Source: a virus
Virus record (IMG/VR): IMGVR_UViG_3300037117_000143
Coordinates: 1 to 64,000 of that record
Length of the DNA stretch: 64,000 bases
Strand: one strand, 5' to 3'
Part shown: one piece after another, positions 57,198-64,000 of the stretch
How positions within the stretch are numbered: the stretch's first letter is position 1
Layout of the letters: every line of letters starts with the position of its first letter
Notes under the pieces: generated by a model
The model's database searches: none
Seen by the model: the letters and a program-made list of their open reading frames with translations, nothing else
What the model was told of the DNA's origin: nothing
Made by a program: the position numbers and the translations under genes

Positions 57198-58054
57198 TGA
57201 CCCCCCGAAAAATCCTGATTTGTGGTTTGCCTGGCAGTGGCAAGACCACGCTGGCAAAATCGCTAGCACCGCTGATCAACGCCGTGCACTATGACGGCGA
57301 CGAAGTTCGCTCCGTGACCCTCAACGACGACTTCAGCGTGGCTGGTCGCGCCAAACAGGTCGTCGACATGCGATGGTTGTGTGACAAGGTGAGAGCCGCG
57401 GGGCAGAACGTGATCGCCAGTTTTATTTGCCCGACTGCCGCTCTTCGCGAGGTCTTCGCTGCGGACTACACTATCCTCATGGACACCTCTCCCGACATTA
57501 AATACGCCGACACCAGGGTGATGTGGGAATATCCCAGCGATCCGGACTGGACCGTTAGAGGGTTCGGAACGAGCACCGATTCGATCTCGTCCGTTGACAT
57601 GATCGTTGCAGACTTGAACAAGCCAGCACCTTCCCCGTACGCGTGGAACAACGAAGCGCCAACAGGTTTGGTTCTTGGCAGGTTCCAGCCGTTCCATGCC
57701 GGGCATAAGGCGCTCGTCGATGAAGCGTTGAAGCGCTACCCGCAGGTGATGATCTGTGTTCGGTCCATGCCGGTATCTGACAAGAATCCATACACCTCGT
57801 TGCAGGCCCGCAACTTCATTTGGGAGTCCGTAGGTGATTACGGTGACCGCGTGCGCGTGTTGCCTATGCCAAACATCGCCTCGGTCCTCTATGGCCGGGA
57901 TGTCGGCTACAAGATCGAACGGGTGCACCTTGACACGGAGACAGAATTGATATCCGCTACCGAGATACGAGGGCGGTACGGTCAGAATTCTATTCCGTCG
58001 GTCATCAAGGACTTCAATATGGATGACCCGCTACCAGAGGAACTGTATCCATGA
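57197..58054 (+). CDS. P-loop kinase (APS kinase-like) fused to NMNAT-like nucleotidyltransferase
   Basis: 285 residues. N-terminal kinase: GLPGSGKTT (10-18), HYDGDEVRS, DFSVAGRAKQVVDMRWL and NVIASFICPTAALRE, all typical of the adenylylsulfate kinase fold. C-terminal half (about 156-270): GRFQPFHAGH (161-170) and ISATEIRG (252-259), the HxGH and IS-x-T-x-IR motifs of NadM/NadR-type adenylyltransferases. It may make NAD+ from a phosphorylated nicotinamide riboside, or activate another small molecule; the kinase could also supply PAPS for the sulfotransferase. Start coupled by TGATG. Confidence 0.75.
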   Translation: MTPRKILICGLPGSGKTTLAKSLAPLINAVHYDGDEVRSVTLNDDFSVAGRAKQVVDMRWLCDKVRAAGQNVIASFICPTAALREVFAADYTILMDTSPDIKYADTRVMWEYPSDPDWTVRGFGTSTDSISSVDMIVADLNKPAPSPYAWNNEAPTGLVLGRFQPFHAGHKALVDEALKRYPQVMICVRSMPVSDKNPYTSLQARNFIWESVGDYGDRVRVLPMPNIASVLYGRDVGYKIERVHLDTETELISATEIRGRYGQNSIPSVIKDFNMDDPLPEELYP

Positions 58055-58395
58055 AGAAGCATATTTTACTGATGACAGTTGGAGCGCTCGCGGTATGGGG
58101 CTGCGTAATGGCAGGCGTACTGTACGCTCACGCTAACGATACCGGCGAGGCACAGCGGCAAATCCAGGCGGACTATTCTACACCAGATGGACAAACTGGT
58201 TCCTCGCGTTGGAAAAACCGGATTTTTGACAATGAAGGAGATTGTCAATCAGTGGTCAAGACCGGGCATAACCCTGATGGTTCCGCGGACGAGGCGTGGG
58301 TAGCAGCTCTAATTGAGCTGCAGAAAATTCTGCCAGCAGGGACTACAGTCAAATTTTCTTGTGTTCCCCTGGTACAGGGCAACAATAGCATCTGA
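58051..58395 (+). CDS. exported small protein
   Basis: 114 residues. Signal or anchor sequence (MKKHILLMTVGALAVWGCVMAGVLYAHA), then a mature part with two Cys (GDCQSVV and KFSCVPL), probably a disulfide. ATGA overlap with the kinase gene. It resembles small periplasmic phage proteins with no assigned role. Confidence 0.6.
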   Translation: MKKHILLMTVGALAVWGCVMAGVLYAHANDTGEAQRQIQADYSTPDGQTGSSRWKNRIFDNEGDCQSVVKTGHNPDGSADEAWVAALIELQKILPAGTTVKFSCVPLVQGNNSI

Positions 58396-58435
58396 TCCTC
58401 GACCCAGCTGCGTTGTCCGGTTGGGTTGATGAACG

Positions 58436-58467
58436 GGGCCCGGTAGCTCGCACACTCCCGGGCCCCA
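58436..58467 (+). other. strong GC-rich hairpin
   Basis: GGGGCCCGG (58436-58444) pairs perfectly with CCGGGCCCC (58459-58467). No T-run follows, so it is more likely an mRNA stability or processing element than an intrinsic terminator. Confidence 0.6.
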
Positions 58468-58543
58468 ACCAATCAGGGGTAGCTGAAAGGTAGCGGGAAT
58501 AGATGCCGGGGTCACGTCCGGCACCCTGGTACAGGAGAATGCC

Positions 58544-58813
58544 ATGACCTGGTTTGGACGCCGCAAGGGAGACTACGATCCGCCGTTGGTAAAGCCAGAA
58601 CCGTCCAACGTTGTGCAGTTACCTAAAAAACAGCTGCGAGCACCAGAGTTTCTTAAAATTCCCGATCGGCTGCGGGGCCCGGAGCACATAGAGCGGCAGC
58701 CGGCGGAAGAGGACTGCGACGCCGTAGAGGTGTTCAAGCAGATCCTGGCTGGCCTGGAGCCCACCGAAACGCTGGTCATCTACGTCGTTGACGAGAACGA
58801 CGAACTGGTTTAA
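58544..58813 (+). CDS. 89-residue acidic hypothetical protein
   Basis: ATG with AGGAGA upstream. Pro-rich and basic N-terminal part (PPLVKPEPSNVVQLPKKQLRAP), then an acidic C-terminal domain (CDAVEVFKQILAGLEPTETLVIYVVDENDEL). Not recognised. Confidence 0.6.
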   Translation: MTWFGRRKGDYDPPLVKPEPSNVVQLPKKQLRAPEFLKIPDRLRGPEHIERQPAEEDCDAVEVFKQILAGLEPTETLVIYVVDENDELV

Positions 58814-58850
58814 CCATTTTGTATCCCCGTTATATCATACTGGCCGCGGC

Positions 58851-59003
58851 CGGTGTGGTCGCGTAGGGTGTTGAGGTAATTCCACCCTGGGGTACGGGAC
58901 TGCGCCGGCCACTTGGCTTGCTTGAGGGGACGACCCCCTGCGGTAGAGGACAACCCTCTGCTGTATGGGGCTGGCCGAACCGGTGTAAGCCGACGCCAGC
59001 CCC
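58851..59003 (+). ncRNA. candidate structured RNA with consecutive stem-loops
   Basis: No gene fits 58814-59046. On the plus strand an outer TGGCCG/CGGCCA stem (58851/58906) encloses AGGGTG/CACCCT (58865/58883). It is followed by GGGG-ACGA-CCCC (58926-58937), a 9-bp stem CGGTAGAGG/CCTCTGCTG (58941-58963) with two wobble pairs, and a 9-bp stem GGGGCTGGC/GCCAGCCCC (58967-59003). The density of pairing and the absence of coding potential suggest a small RNA or the 5' leader of the regulator gene that follows. Confidence 0.5.
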
Positions 59004-59067
59004 AACTACTTGACTTGCCGTCGCCCCCTGTGGCTAATAGCCGCGTGTGCGGGCAGACAAGGCCCCT

Positions 59068-59643
59068 ATGGATCTCCCCACGTTGCCACGTGATATGTCT
59101 CTCATCGCCATGCGTCTAGCGGTGGAGGGCGTACCGATCGCCGCCATTGCCCGCGCCATAGGCCACCCGGCATCCGACGTTCGTGACACTCTCATCTACC
59201 ACCTGGAAATTGGCAGCATCACCGAGATGCCAATCGCCGACTGGCCGCCCACAGCGCGCCGCTCCGACCACATGCCGGCGTTCCTGCAGAAAGAACCGGA
59301 GAAGATCCAGCTGTTCTCGTGCCAGCGAGCTCTCGGCTTGACGCGGCTCGAGGCAGGCTTCATGCTGATTCTTCTGAAGCGGGAGGAAGCCGACAAGGAG
59401 ACATTGCATTTTGTCATCGAAACCCAGAGAGCGCTTCGACGCACGCGCCCGGATTCGGTTGAAAGTACTGATGTTAAGATGGTAGATGTGGTAATCTGTA
59501 AGCTGCGAAAAAAACTCAAATTAGTCAATGCAAAGATTGACACTCTGTGGGGGCACGGTTATTATTTGGACGAGAAAAGTCGGGACACAATTGAAGCTCT
59601 TTTGTTGGAGGTTAAAATAAGTGGCTCAAACTCTGGAATATAG
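59068..59643 (+). CDS. DNA-binding regulator with OmpR/CtrA-type winged helix
   Basis: 191 residues from the ATG at 59068 (a GTG at 59047 is possible). The N-terminal part (MRLAVEGVPIAAIARAIGHPASDVRDTLIYHLEIGSI region) looks like a helix-turn-helix. The C-terminal part has LGLTRLEAGFMLILL, VDVVICKLRKKL and IDTLWGHGYYL, the recognition helix and wing of OmpR-family regulators. No receiver domain is present. It probably controls phage or host promoters, as CtrA-like proteins do in alphaproteobacteria. It ends inside the next gene. Confidence 0.7.
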   Translation: MDLPTLPRDMSLIAMRLAVEGVPIAAIARAIGHPASDVRDTLIYHLEIGSITEMPIADWPPTARRSDHMPAFLQKEPEKIQLFSCQRALGLTRLEAGFMLILLKREEADKETLHFVIETQRALRRTRPDSVESTDVKMVDVVICKLRKKLKLVNAKIDTLWGHGYYLDEKSRDTIEALLLEVKISGSNSGI

Positions 59644-60025
59644 TCGTCAATACCAACGCCGGCGCAGGTTAGACCCTGAGTTCAGACTAAAGGAGAGGAT
59701 CAAAACACAGATCCATAGGGCCAAGCCGGAAATACATATAAAGTACGTTATGTACAGGACACACCAGCGCTCTCGCAAGCATGGGTGGGCTCCGATTGAT
59801 CCGGCTACGCTTACGCCGTACCCTGCCGACGGCACCTGTGAACTATGCAAAAAGAAATCAAATTCTAAACGACGCCTCCATGCGGATCACGACCACACCA
59901 CCGGGCGCTTTCGGGGCTGGATCTGTTATCCCTGCAATATCGCCGCTGGGTGGGTTGAGCGCGTCGGTCTTGATGCATTTGCGGAGTGGGTGAAATATGA
60001 GAACACCTTTGCCAAAGCCGCCTGA
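59621..60025 (+). CDS. HNH endonuclease, endonuclease VII type
   Basis: 134 residues from a GTG with GGAGGT upstream, overlapping the regulator gene. Basic N-terminus, then CELCKKKSNSKRRLHADHDHTTGRFRGWICYPCNIAAGW: Cys pairs plus DHDH catalytic core. The third endonuclease VII-like gene in the window. The end overlaps the next ATG. Confidence 0.8.
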   Translation: MAQTLEYSRQYQRRRRLDPEFRLKERIKTQIHRAKPEIHIKYVMYRTHQRSRKHGWAPIDPATLTPYPADGTCELCKKKSNSKRRLHADHDHTTGRFRGWICYPCNIAAGWVERVGLDAFAEWVKYENTFAKAA

Positions 60026-60422
60026 TAAGCCGCGGCATCTGGCCCCGGTCTCTCCACAGCTCAACGAGAAAGAGATCATCGAGCAGCTGGCCGCGCCCTG
60101 CACGATGGACAACAGCAACTATTCCCGGGTTGCTGCCTTCCTATCCATGATCGACGTCCACGACCGACGGCTCCAACGTAGTGCGGTCGTGCAGACGGCG
60201 GCGCGCGCGCTGGCCATGATCGAGTTCCTGCGAAAGGCTGAAGCCCTGACGCGAGTCCTCCACAGCCTGGTTTCTGGCAAGTACACGCCCGAGGAGACTA
60301 TAAAGGGCGTCAGCCTGGCGATTGAGAAGAATCTGGAAGCGGCCAACGAGACCCGTATTCTCTTGCACGCGGACATGGAGAAGGTCATCCAGTGCGCCTA
60401 CGAGGGGGACCCCATTCAGTAA
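59997..60422 (+). CDS. helical hypothetical protein
   Basis: 141 residues. Pro-rich start, then almost entirely helical (SRVAAFLSMIDVHDRRLQRSAVVQTAARALAMIEFLRKAEALTRVL in part, KGVSLAIEKNLEAANETRILL). It could be a small terminase subunit or regulator, since the large terminase lies 0.7 kb away on the other strand, but no helix-turn-helix was identified. Not recognised. Confidence 0.55.
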   Translation: MRTPLPKPPDKPRHLAPVSPQLNEKEIIEQLAAPCTMDNSNYSRVAAFLSMIDVHDRRLQRSAVVQTAARALAMIEFLRKAEALTRVLHSLVSGKYTPEETIKGVSLAIEKNLEAANETRILLHADMEKVIQCAYEGDPIQ

Positions 60423-60515
60423 AAATTAACCTAACAACATCTATGCTGCTCCAAGCGCCGTTCCGAAAACAGTGACGAGCGGCGAGGCAGGGCGGCGGGA
60501 TCGAGGCGTACCCCC

Positions 60516-60893
60516 ATGTGGAATAACCAGTTTGACTATTCACACGTGTGGGGGCATTTCGTGGCAACAGTAGCAATTATTGGTACTTTCGCTGGCTACC
60601 TACCCTATGCAGCGGCCACCGCAGCGTTTATATGGTATATCTTGCAGATCTGGGAGTCCCCCGTGGTCCAGAAATTACGCCCCCGCCCAACACCCCTAGA
60701 ACGTGAGCGTCGGATCGCCCTTCTAGTGGCCTCGGCCAAAGTCATCAGTGCGGAGATTGTCGCCTTGCAGCTGGTGGTCGAGGCCAAGGCCACGGCGGCC
60801 GATTTGCTGTCAACCGCAGAGACTGTTGCAAAAGACCTAAAAGATGCTACAGGTAATATCATACGGGTGGCGCCGGCCATACCGGCCCACTAG
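60516..60893 (+). CDS. membrane protein, second holin-like candidate
   Basis: 125 residues. A hydrophobic region (VWGHFVATVAIIGTFAGYLPYAAATAAFIWYILQIWE, about 10-46) forms one or two spans, followed by a charged linker with RERRIALL and a long Ala-rich helix to the end. The 'LP..AA..A.IWY..QIWES' pattern is seen in phage holins. The collagen-like ORF that follows is in the -1 frame. Confidence 0.55.
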   Translation: MWNNQFDYSHVWGHFVATVAIIGTFAGYLPYAAATAAFIWYILQIWESPVVQKLRPRPTPLERERRIALLVASAKVISAEIVALQLVVEAKATAADLLSTAETVAKDLKDATGNIIRVAPAIPAH

Positions 60894-60901
60894 GCCGCCT
60901 T

Positions 60902-61117
60902 GAGGAGTTCTTTGAGCACCGCCACGGCCATACCGGCTATACCGGCTATACCGGGGCCACAGGCGCGTTTGACTACGTATCCGATGGAGCTGCCCCGGCT
61001 GTTCCCGAGGGCAAGACTTTTGTGAAGGATGTTGGTGTTGTTCCCGCTAGTCAAGTTGGCCAGGTAGCGCCAAACAACCAGCCGGGCACCGGTAACCAGC
61101 CTCCCGAGCGCAAGTAG
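60902..61117 (+). pseudogene. collagen-like ORF without a usable in-frame start
   Basis: In one frame 60857-61117 is open and encodes [23 protein letters not shown]...VPEGKTFVKDVGVV and a Gln/Asn-rich end, clearly related to the collagen-like proteins. No ATG, GTG or TTG precedes the repeats in that frame. A good ribosome-binding site (GAGGAG, 60902-60907) is followed by a TTG at 60912 in a different frame. A one-base indel would join them; -1 frameshifting from the previous gene is an alternative. Confidence 0.5.
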
Positions 61118-62593
61118 TCAGGTCCATGCCGCGGACGTAGGTGCCTGCTTCTTCCGCACCTTACGGCCCCAGATGTGCTGCGCCACGTAATCCGTCAGCC
61201 CACCGTGCACGATCAGCGAGACGTATTGCAGATCGTCGACTACGTGCGAGAAGCCTTCGATGTCGTCTTTGTTCGGCTTCGGCTTGAGGGCGCCGTCCCG
61301 CGTTTTTTTGAACCGGTAGCCGCCTGCCATTGCTCTGCAGAGGAGAGGGCAACCCGTGCGTGATATAATGAGAGACGGGCCTCCGTTAGTCTGTCTGGCC
61401 AATAGGGCTTCGACGGCCATAATCCGTTTTTCAATGTCATTTGTTGGAGCTGGGAAAGCTGCGAGGCCGAGTCTTTTAAGAGCATCAAACATACTTTCCT
61501 CAGAGACGCTGCTTTTAGATATGCCCGATGGATCGCCGATAAGGACGACGCGGTAGCCGGTGAATTGGTTGACGAGCGTGGGGACGAGTCTTTCTTTGAC
61601 ATGTTTATCCAGGCCTATGTTGGTGGCGCCGACTTCCTTATGCACAAGAAGACGCCCCATGTGATCCATTTGACATACAAGGGACCAAGGGTTGCGCCCA
61701 AAGTCTTGGCCAACGAGGAGAGGATATCCCGGGATAGGTAGCGTGTCGTCCACAATGTGAAAATTAGGCCGAAAGCTTTCCTTGAATACGGCCGCGCCAC
61801 TGGGGTCATCGCCGTATTCTGATTTGACGTAGCGCTTGACCCAGTCGTGGTCGATTCCCCAGAACGCAACAGGTCGCTCATAGTATTTCCTCCCCTGCGC
61901 CTCGCGCGCCGGATGGCCCACCGGCAACTTCACCGACTCTTCCGTCTGTTCCAGGAACGACAGATTTTCTGCTTCTGGAGAGAGCCCGGAGGGTTGATGA
62001 AACAATTGCCAGTCGGGCGGCAAGTTCGTCATAAAAGTATGCCAGGGGGTCATTTCCGTCGGCGAGTTGGTGTCCGCGATTATTCCACTCCACGTCGGAG
62101 TGCCACGCGCCCCCGCCGGATATCTTCCCAAACGCCCAGTGACAGGCGTAACAACATCCAAGTTCATCTCGATACATTCTGATAGCCACGCTCCCGTCAA
62201 CTGCATCGATAAGAGTCTCGCTTGATCCGTTGCATCCTCCAGGGGAATGAAGAACCACTCGCTTCGGACGTCTTCGAAGTTCAGGTGGAACACGCTCTCG
62301 CTTACTTTCCATTTGCCTAGTCCCGGGGTTGCTAAGATGGTTTCGCAGTCCTTGACGACAGTGTCCTTGAGCTGCTTCAGCGTCTGCCGCACGACCGCGT
62401 GTCTGGTGTAGCGTAGGCCGTCCGGCGCCTTCGCCTGCGCCCGCGACTTCATGAACAGGTCCAGGATGCAGCCGGTAGTCTTCCCTGAGCCCACAGGGCC
62501 CATCAAGATGCGGCCAAACGACTTGGAGTCCATGAACCGCCCGATAGTCGGTGCGGAGCGCCTTAGATTATAGTCTATGACTATGTCTGCCAT
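61118..62593 (-). CDS. terL: terminase large subunit
   Basis: 491 residues. ATPase: Walker A GPVGSGKT (32-39), RQTLKQLKDTV, and Walker B region LTGAWLSECIEM. Nuclease (RuvC-like): VGQDFGRNPWSLV (first Asp), VVLIGDPSG (second acid) and HVVDDLQYVSL (last acids). This is the packaging motor that cuts concatemers and drives DNA into the procapsid. It abuts the rightward block end to end. The portal gene is not seen in the window, so the packaging genes are split from the capsid genes here. Confidence 0.9.
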   Translation of the reverse strand: MADIVIDYNLRRSAPTIGRFMDSKSFGRILMGPVGSGKTTGCILDLFMKSRAQAKAPDGLRYTRHAVVRQTLKQLKDTVVKDCETILATPGLGKWKVSESVFHLNFEDVRSEWFFIPLEDATDQARLLSMQLTGAWLSECIEMNLDVVTPVTGRLGRYPAGARGTPTWSGIIADTNSPTEMTPWHTFMTNLPPDWQLFHQPSGLSPEAENLSFLEQTEESVKLPVGHPAREAQGRKYYERPVAFWGIDHDWVKRYVKSEYGDDPSGAAVFKESFRPNFHIVDDTLPIPGYPLLVGQDFGRNPWSLVCQMDHMGRLLVHKEVGATNIGLDKHVKERLVPTLVNQFTGYRVVLIGDPSGISKSSVSEESMFDALKRLGLAAFPAPTNDIEKRIMAVEALLARQTNGGPSLIISRTGCPLLCRAMAGGYRFKKTRDGALKPKPNKDDIEGFSHVVDDLQYVSLIVHGGLTDYVAQHIWGRKVRKKQAPTSAAWT

Positions 62594-63090
62594 GCTAGGT
62601 GTTTCCAGTTTACACCAGAGCGAATCTTGTTGACCGTGCTTTTCTTTACACCAAACAATTTGCCGGTAGCCATTGCTGTTATTGCGCCCCTACAAGCTAA
62701 AATTTGTTTGGCTTGGTCTTCTGTAAGTTTTGCACCACCACCCTTTTCTCCTACTGCATGGCGGTTTTTCTTCATTTGGTCCGCTATGTTTTCAGCTGCT
62801 GTGCCCGGAAACAGGTGGTCCGGCCGAACGCATAAAGTAGTATCACAGGTGTGGCACGCATAGATACCCCGGGGCACGCGCCCGATTTGGAGAGCCAGCG
62901 ATATCCGTGGGGCCGACGCACGGCGGCTGCTCCCATGAAACTTAAAGCGACCATATCCGTTTTCTGCGTGCGGCTGCCACAGCCAGCATGCGCCCGGGTT
63001 CCAGTCTATTTTGACCCGAGTCCAAAAGGCCGCTTCTGTTGTTGCGCTAATGTCTGAAAGACACAGTTCTTTTTCTAGCGTTTTTCCCAC
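62581..63090 (-). CDS. HNH endonuclease (HNH_3 type)
   Basis: About 169 residues from the GTG at 63090, which lies in the end of the upstream gene; residues before it in the open frame look non-coding. FWTRVKID...CWLWQPHAENGYGRFKF, RISLALQIGRVPRGIYACHTCDTTLCVRPDHLFPGTAAENIADQMKKNRH is the HNH_3 pattern (His, Asn/Asp, His). A C-terminal helix-turn-helix (ATGKLFGVKKSTVNKIRSG) probably guides target binding. It overlaps the terminase start by 13 bases: inserted at the terminase junction. Confidence 0.8.
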   Translation of the reverse strand: MGKTLEKELCLSDISATTEAAFWTRVKIDWNPGACWLWQPHAENGYGRFKFHGSSRRASAPRISLALQIGRVPRGIYACHTCDTTLCVRPDHLFPGTAAENIADQMKKNRHAVGEKGGGAKLTEDQAKQILACRGAITAMATGKLFGVKKSTVNKIRSGVNWKHLAWQT

Positions 63091-64000
63091 GTTACCCACT
63101 CTCTGGCCGCTTGCGTTTTGATTTTTCCCTCTAAATAAACTTCCCAGCGGGCCGTGGTGCCCCACTGCGGATGGTTGAACCAAAGCGCTTGGGAGGGTGT
63201 TGTGGGTGGTGCACGCAGCTTAAGCGCCGCATATTCATCCCAGCCTTTTAGCGCGTTATTTACTGTTACTCCCGGAAGCCACAAAAGTTGGTGCCAGTGG
63301 CATAAAACTAATTCGTCGAAGTCCAGGCCGATTTTATGAGTTTGCTGACCAAGCTTGATGCTACCTCTGACGACGGGCCCGATTGCCGCAATAATTCCAT
63401 CGCCACCTTTAACTCCAAGATTATCGCCATGTGAAAGCATATATTTGGTGCCGAAGCTCTGATAGTGAACGTCGGCGGCCTCGGGGGCATCAATGTGGAT
63501 GAACTTGTTTTGCCGCGAACCAAACATCCCTTTACTGAAATGGCGGATCACGTTGCAGTAGAGAGCGTAGTCATAGTTAAAATCGGTGATGCCCTTGAAG
63601 GGTGGCTTGCGAGTAGTACGCCCGTGATTACCAACACAACAGGGGACGTACACCTTGCCGAACTTGCTCGCCATGTGTTCGAGCCCCGTGCAGAGGATGT
63701 CGGTCATGAACTCGACCGACCGGAGTGGCGTCATATCGTTGGAACGGGCGAGTTCCTCGTGGATATCCCCCCCAATCATGTCGCCGCCTAAATTGACAAT
63801 GATGCCGGGGTACTCGGTTTTGGCTTGCCCCATATGCTCGTAACAGAGATCCACGGTCGTATCGAATAACCGTAAAAACCTCTTTTTACAGACATCTTTG
63901 TTGAACCTGTTGACGTTATTAACGCCCTTGGGTTGGACCACCTCGCCCGCGTGCGAGTCTGACCACACTGTTATCGGGCAGCCGCGTGAGCCGATCTTGC
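63075..64000 (-). CDS. calcineurin-like metallophosphoesterase (5' end beyond window)
   Basis: The frame is open through the right edge; 308 residues are visible. Metal-binding motifs in order: SDSHAG, LGGDMIGGD, CCVGNHGR, LSHGDNLG and LCHWHQL, all five blocks of the calcineurin-like phosphoesterase family (Mn/Fe ligands Asp, His, Asn). In phages such enzymes are found as putative nucleases or phosphatases beside packaging genes. Substrate unknown. Its stop overlaps the HNH gene that follows. Confidence 0.85.
   Translation of the reverse strand, partial: KIGSRGCPITVWSDSHAGEVVQPKGVNNVNRFNKDVCKKRFLRLFDTTVDLCYEHMGQAKTEYPGIIVNLGGDMIGGDIHEELARSNDMTPLRSVEFMTDILCTGLEHMASKFGKVYVPCCVGNHGRTTRKPPFKGITDFNYDYALYCNVIRHFSKGMFGSRQNKFIHIDAPEAADVHYQSFGTKYMLSHGDNLGVKGGDGIIAAIGPVVRGSIKLGQQTHKIGLDFDELVLCHWHQLLWLPGVTVNNALKGWDEYAALKLRAPPTTPSQALWFNHPQWGTTARWEVYLEGKIKTQAAREWVTWEKR

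Overview
The window is a stretch of a tailed double-stranded DNA bacteriophage. It carries a large terminase subunit, a major capsid protein, a scaffold-like protein, head-tail adaptor candidates, collagen-like tail fibres, a SAR endolysin with holin candidates, an A-family DNA polymerase, a primase-helicase and many small tightly packed ORFs. No integrase or excisionase is visible, so it looks lytic. No tape-measure protein is seen, while three large low-complexity proteins resembling internal/ejection proteins follow a tail-tube-like protein; this favours a podovirus-like virion (inference). An OmpR/CtrA-type winged-helix regulator and a FlbD-like protein hint at an alphaproteobacterial host, without proving it.

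Layout. 1-10.7 kb (+): a sulfotransferase fragment, three collagen-like proteins, then an overlapping run of glycan genes (GT2/TPR protein, HtrL/YibB-like, DUF4422-like, GT31-like, two extended SDRs, a sugar C-methyltransferase, a second methyltransferase). 10.8-16.5 kb (+): small virion-type genes, scaffold, major capsid, adaptors. 16.5-21.4 kb (+): tail fibres built of Gly-X-Y tracts alternating with beta domains. 21.4-23.5 kb (+): lysis genes. 23.5-35.6 kb (+): tail-tube-like protein and giant internal proteins. 35.6-55.8 kb (-): replication and nucleotide metabolism (primase-helicase, ssDNA-binding-like protein, SNF2-type helicase, VRR-NUC, two PD-(D/E)XK nucleases, dNTP diphosphohydrolase domain, DUF4406, split DNA polymerase A), then a Mom-like DNA-modification gene and an array of tiny genes ending with DUF932. 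55.8-56.55 kb: a non-coding, repeat-rich region with a near-consensus leftward promoter, probably the control region or origin. 56.55-61.1 kb (+): GIY-YIG, a P-loop kinase/nucleotidyltransferase fusion, a structured non-coding segment, the regulator and membrane proteins. 61.1-64 kb (-): terminase, HNH, metallophosphoesterase (cut by the window edge).

Points that stand out: eleven free-standing nuclease genes of homing or HNH type inserted at gene junctions; a tRNA-like sequence with an encoded CCA end read in frame through the primase-helicase linker; a DNA polymerase A split in two reading frames at a GGGG run; a family of four intergenic RNA elements with two stem-loops whose stems vary but keep pairing; a Mom-like gene; and several ORFs broken or re-framed by small indels or an exact 92-bp tandem duplication. 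Function calls rest on motif recognition by eye; no database search was run.
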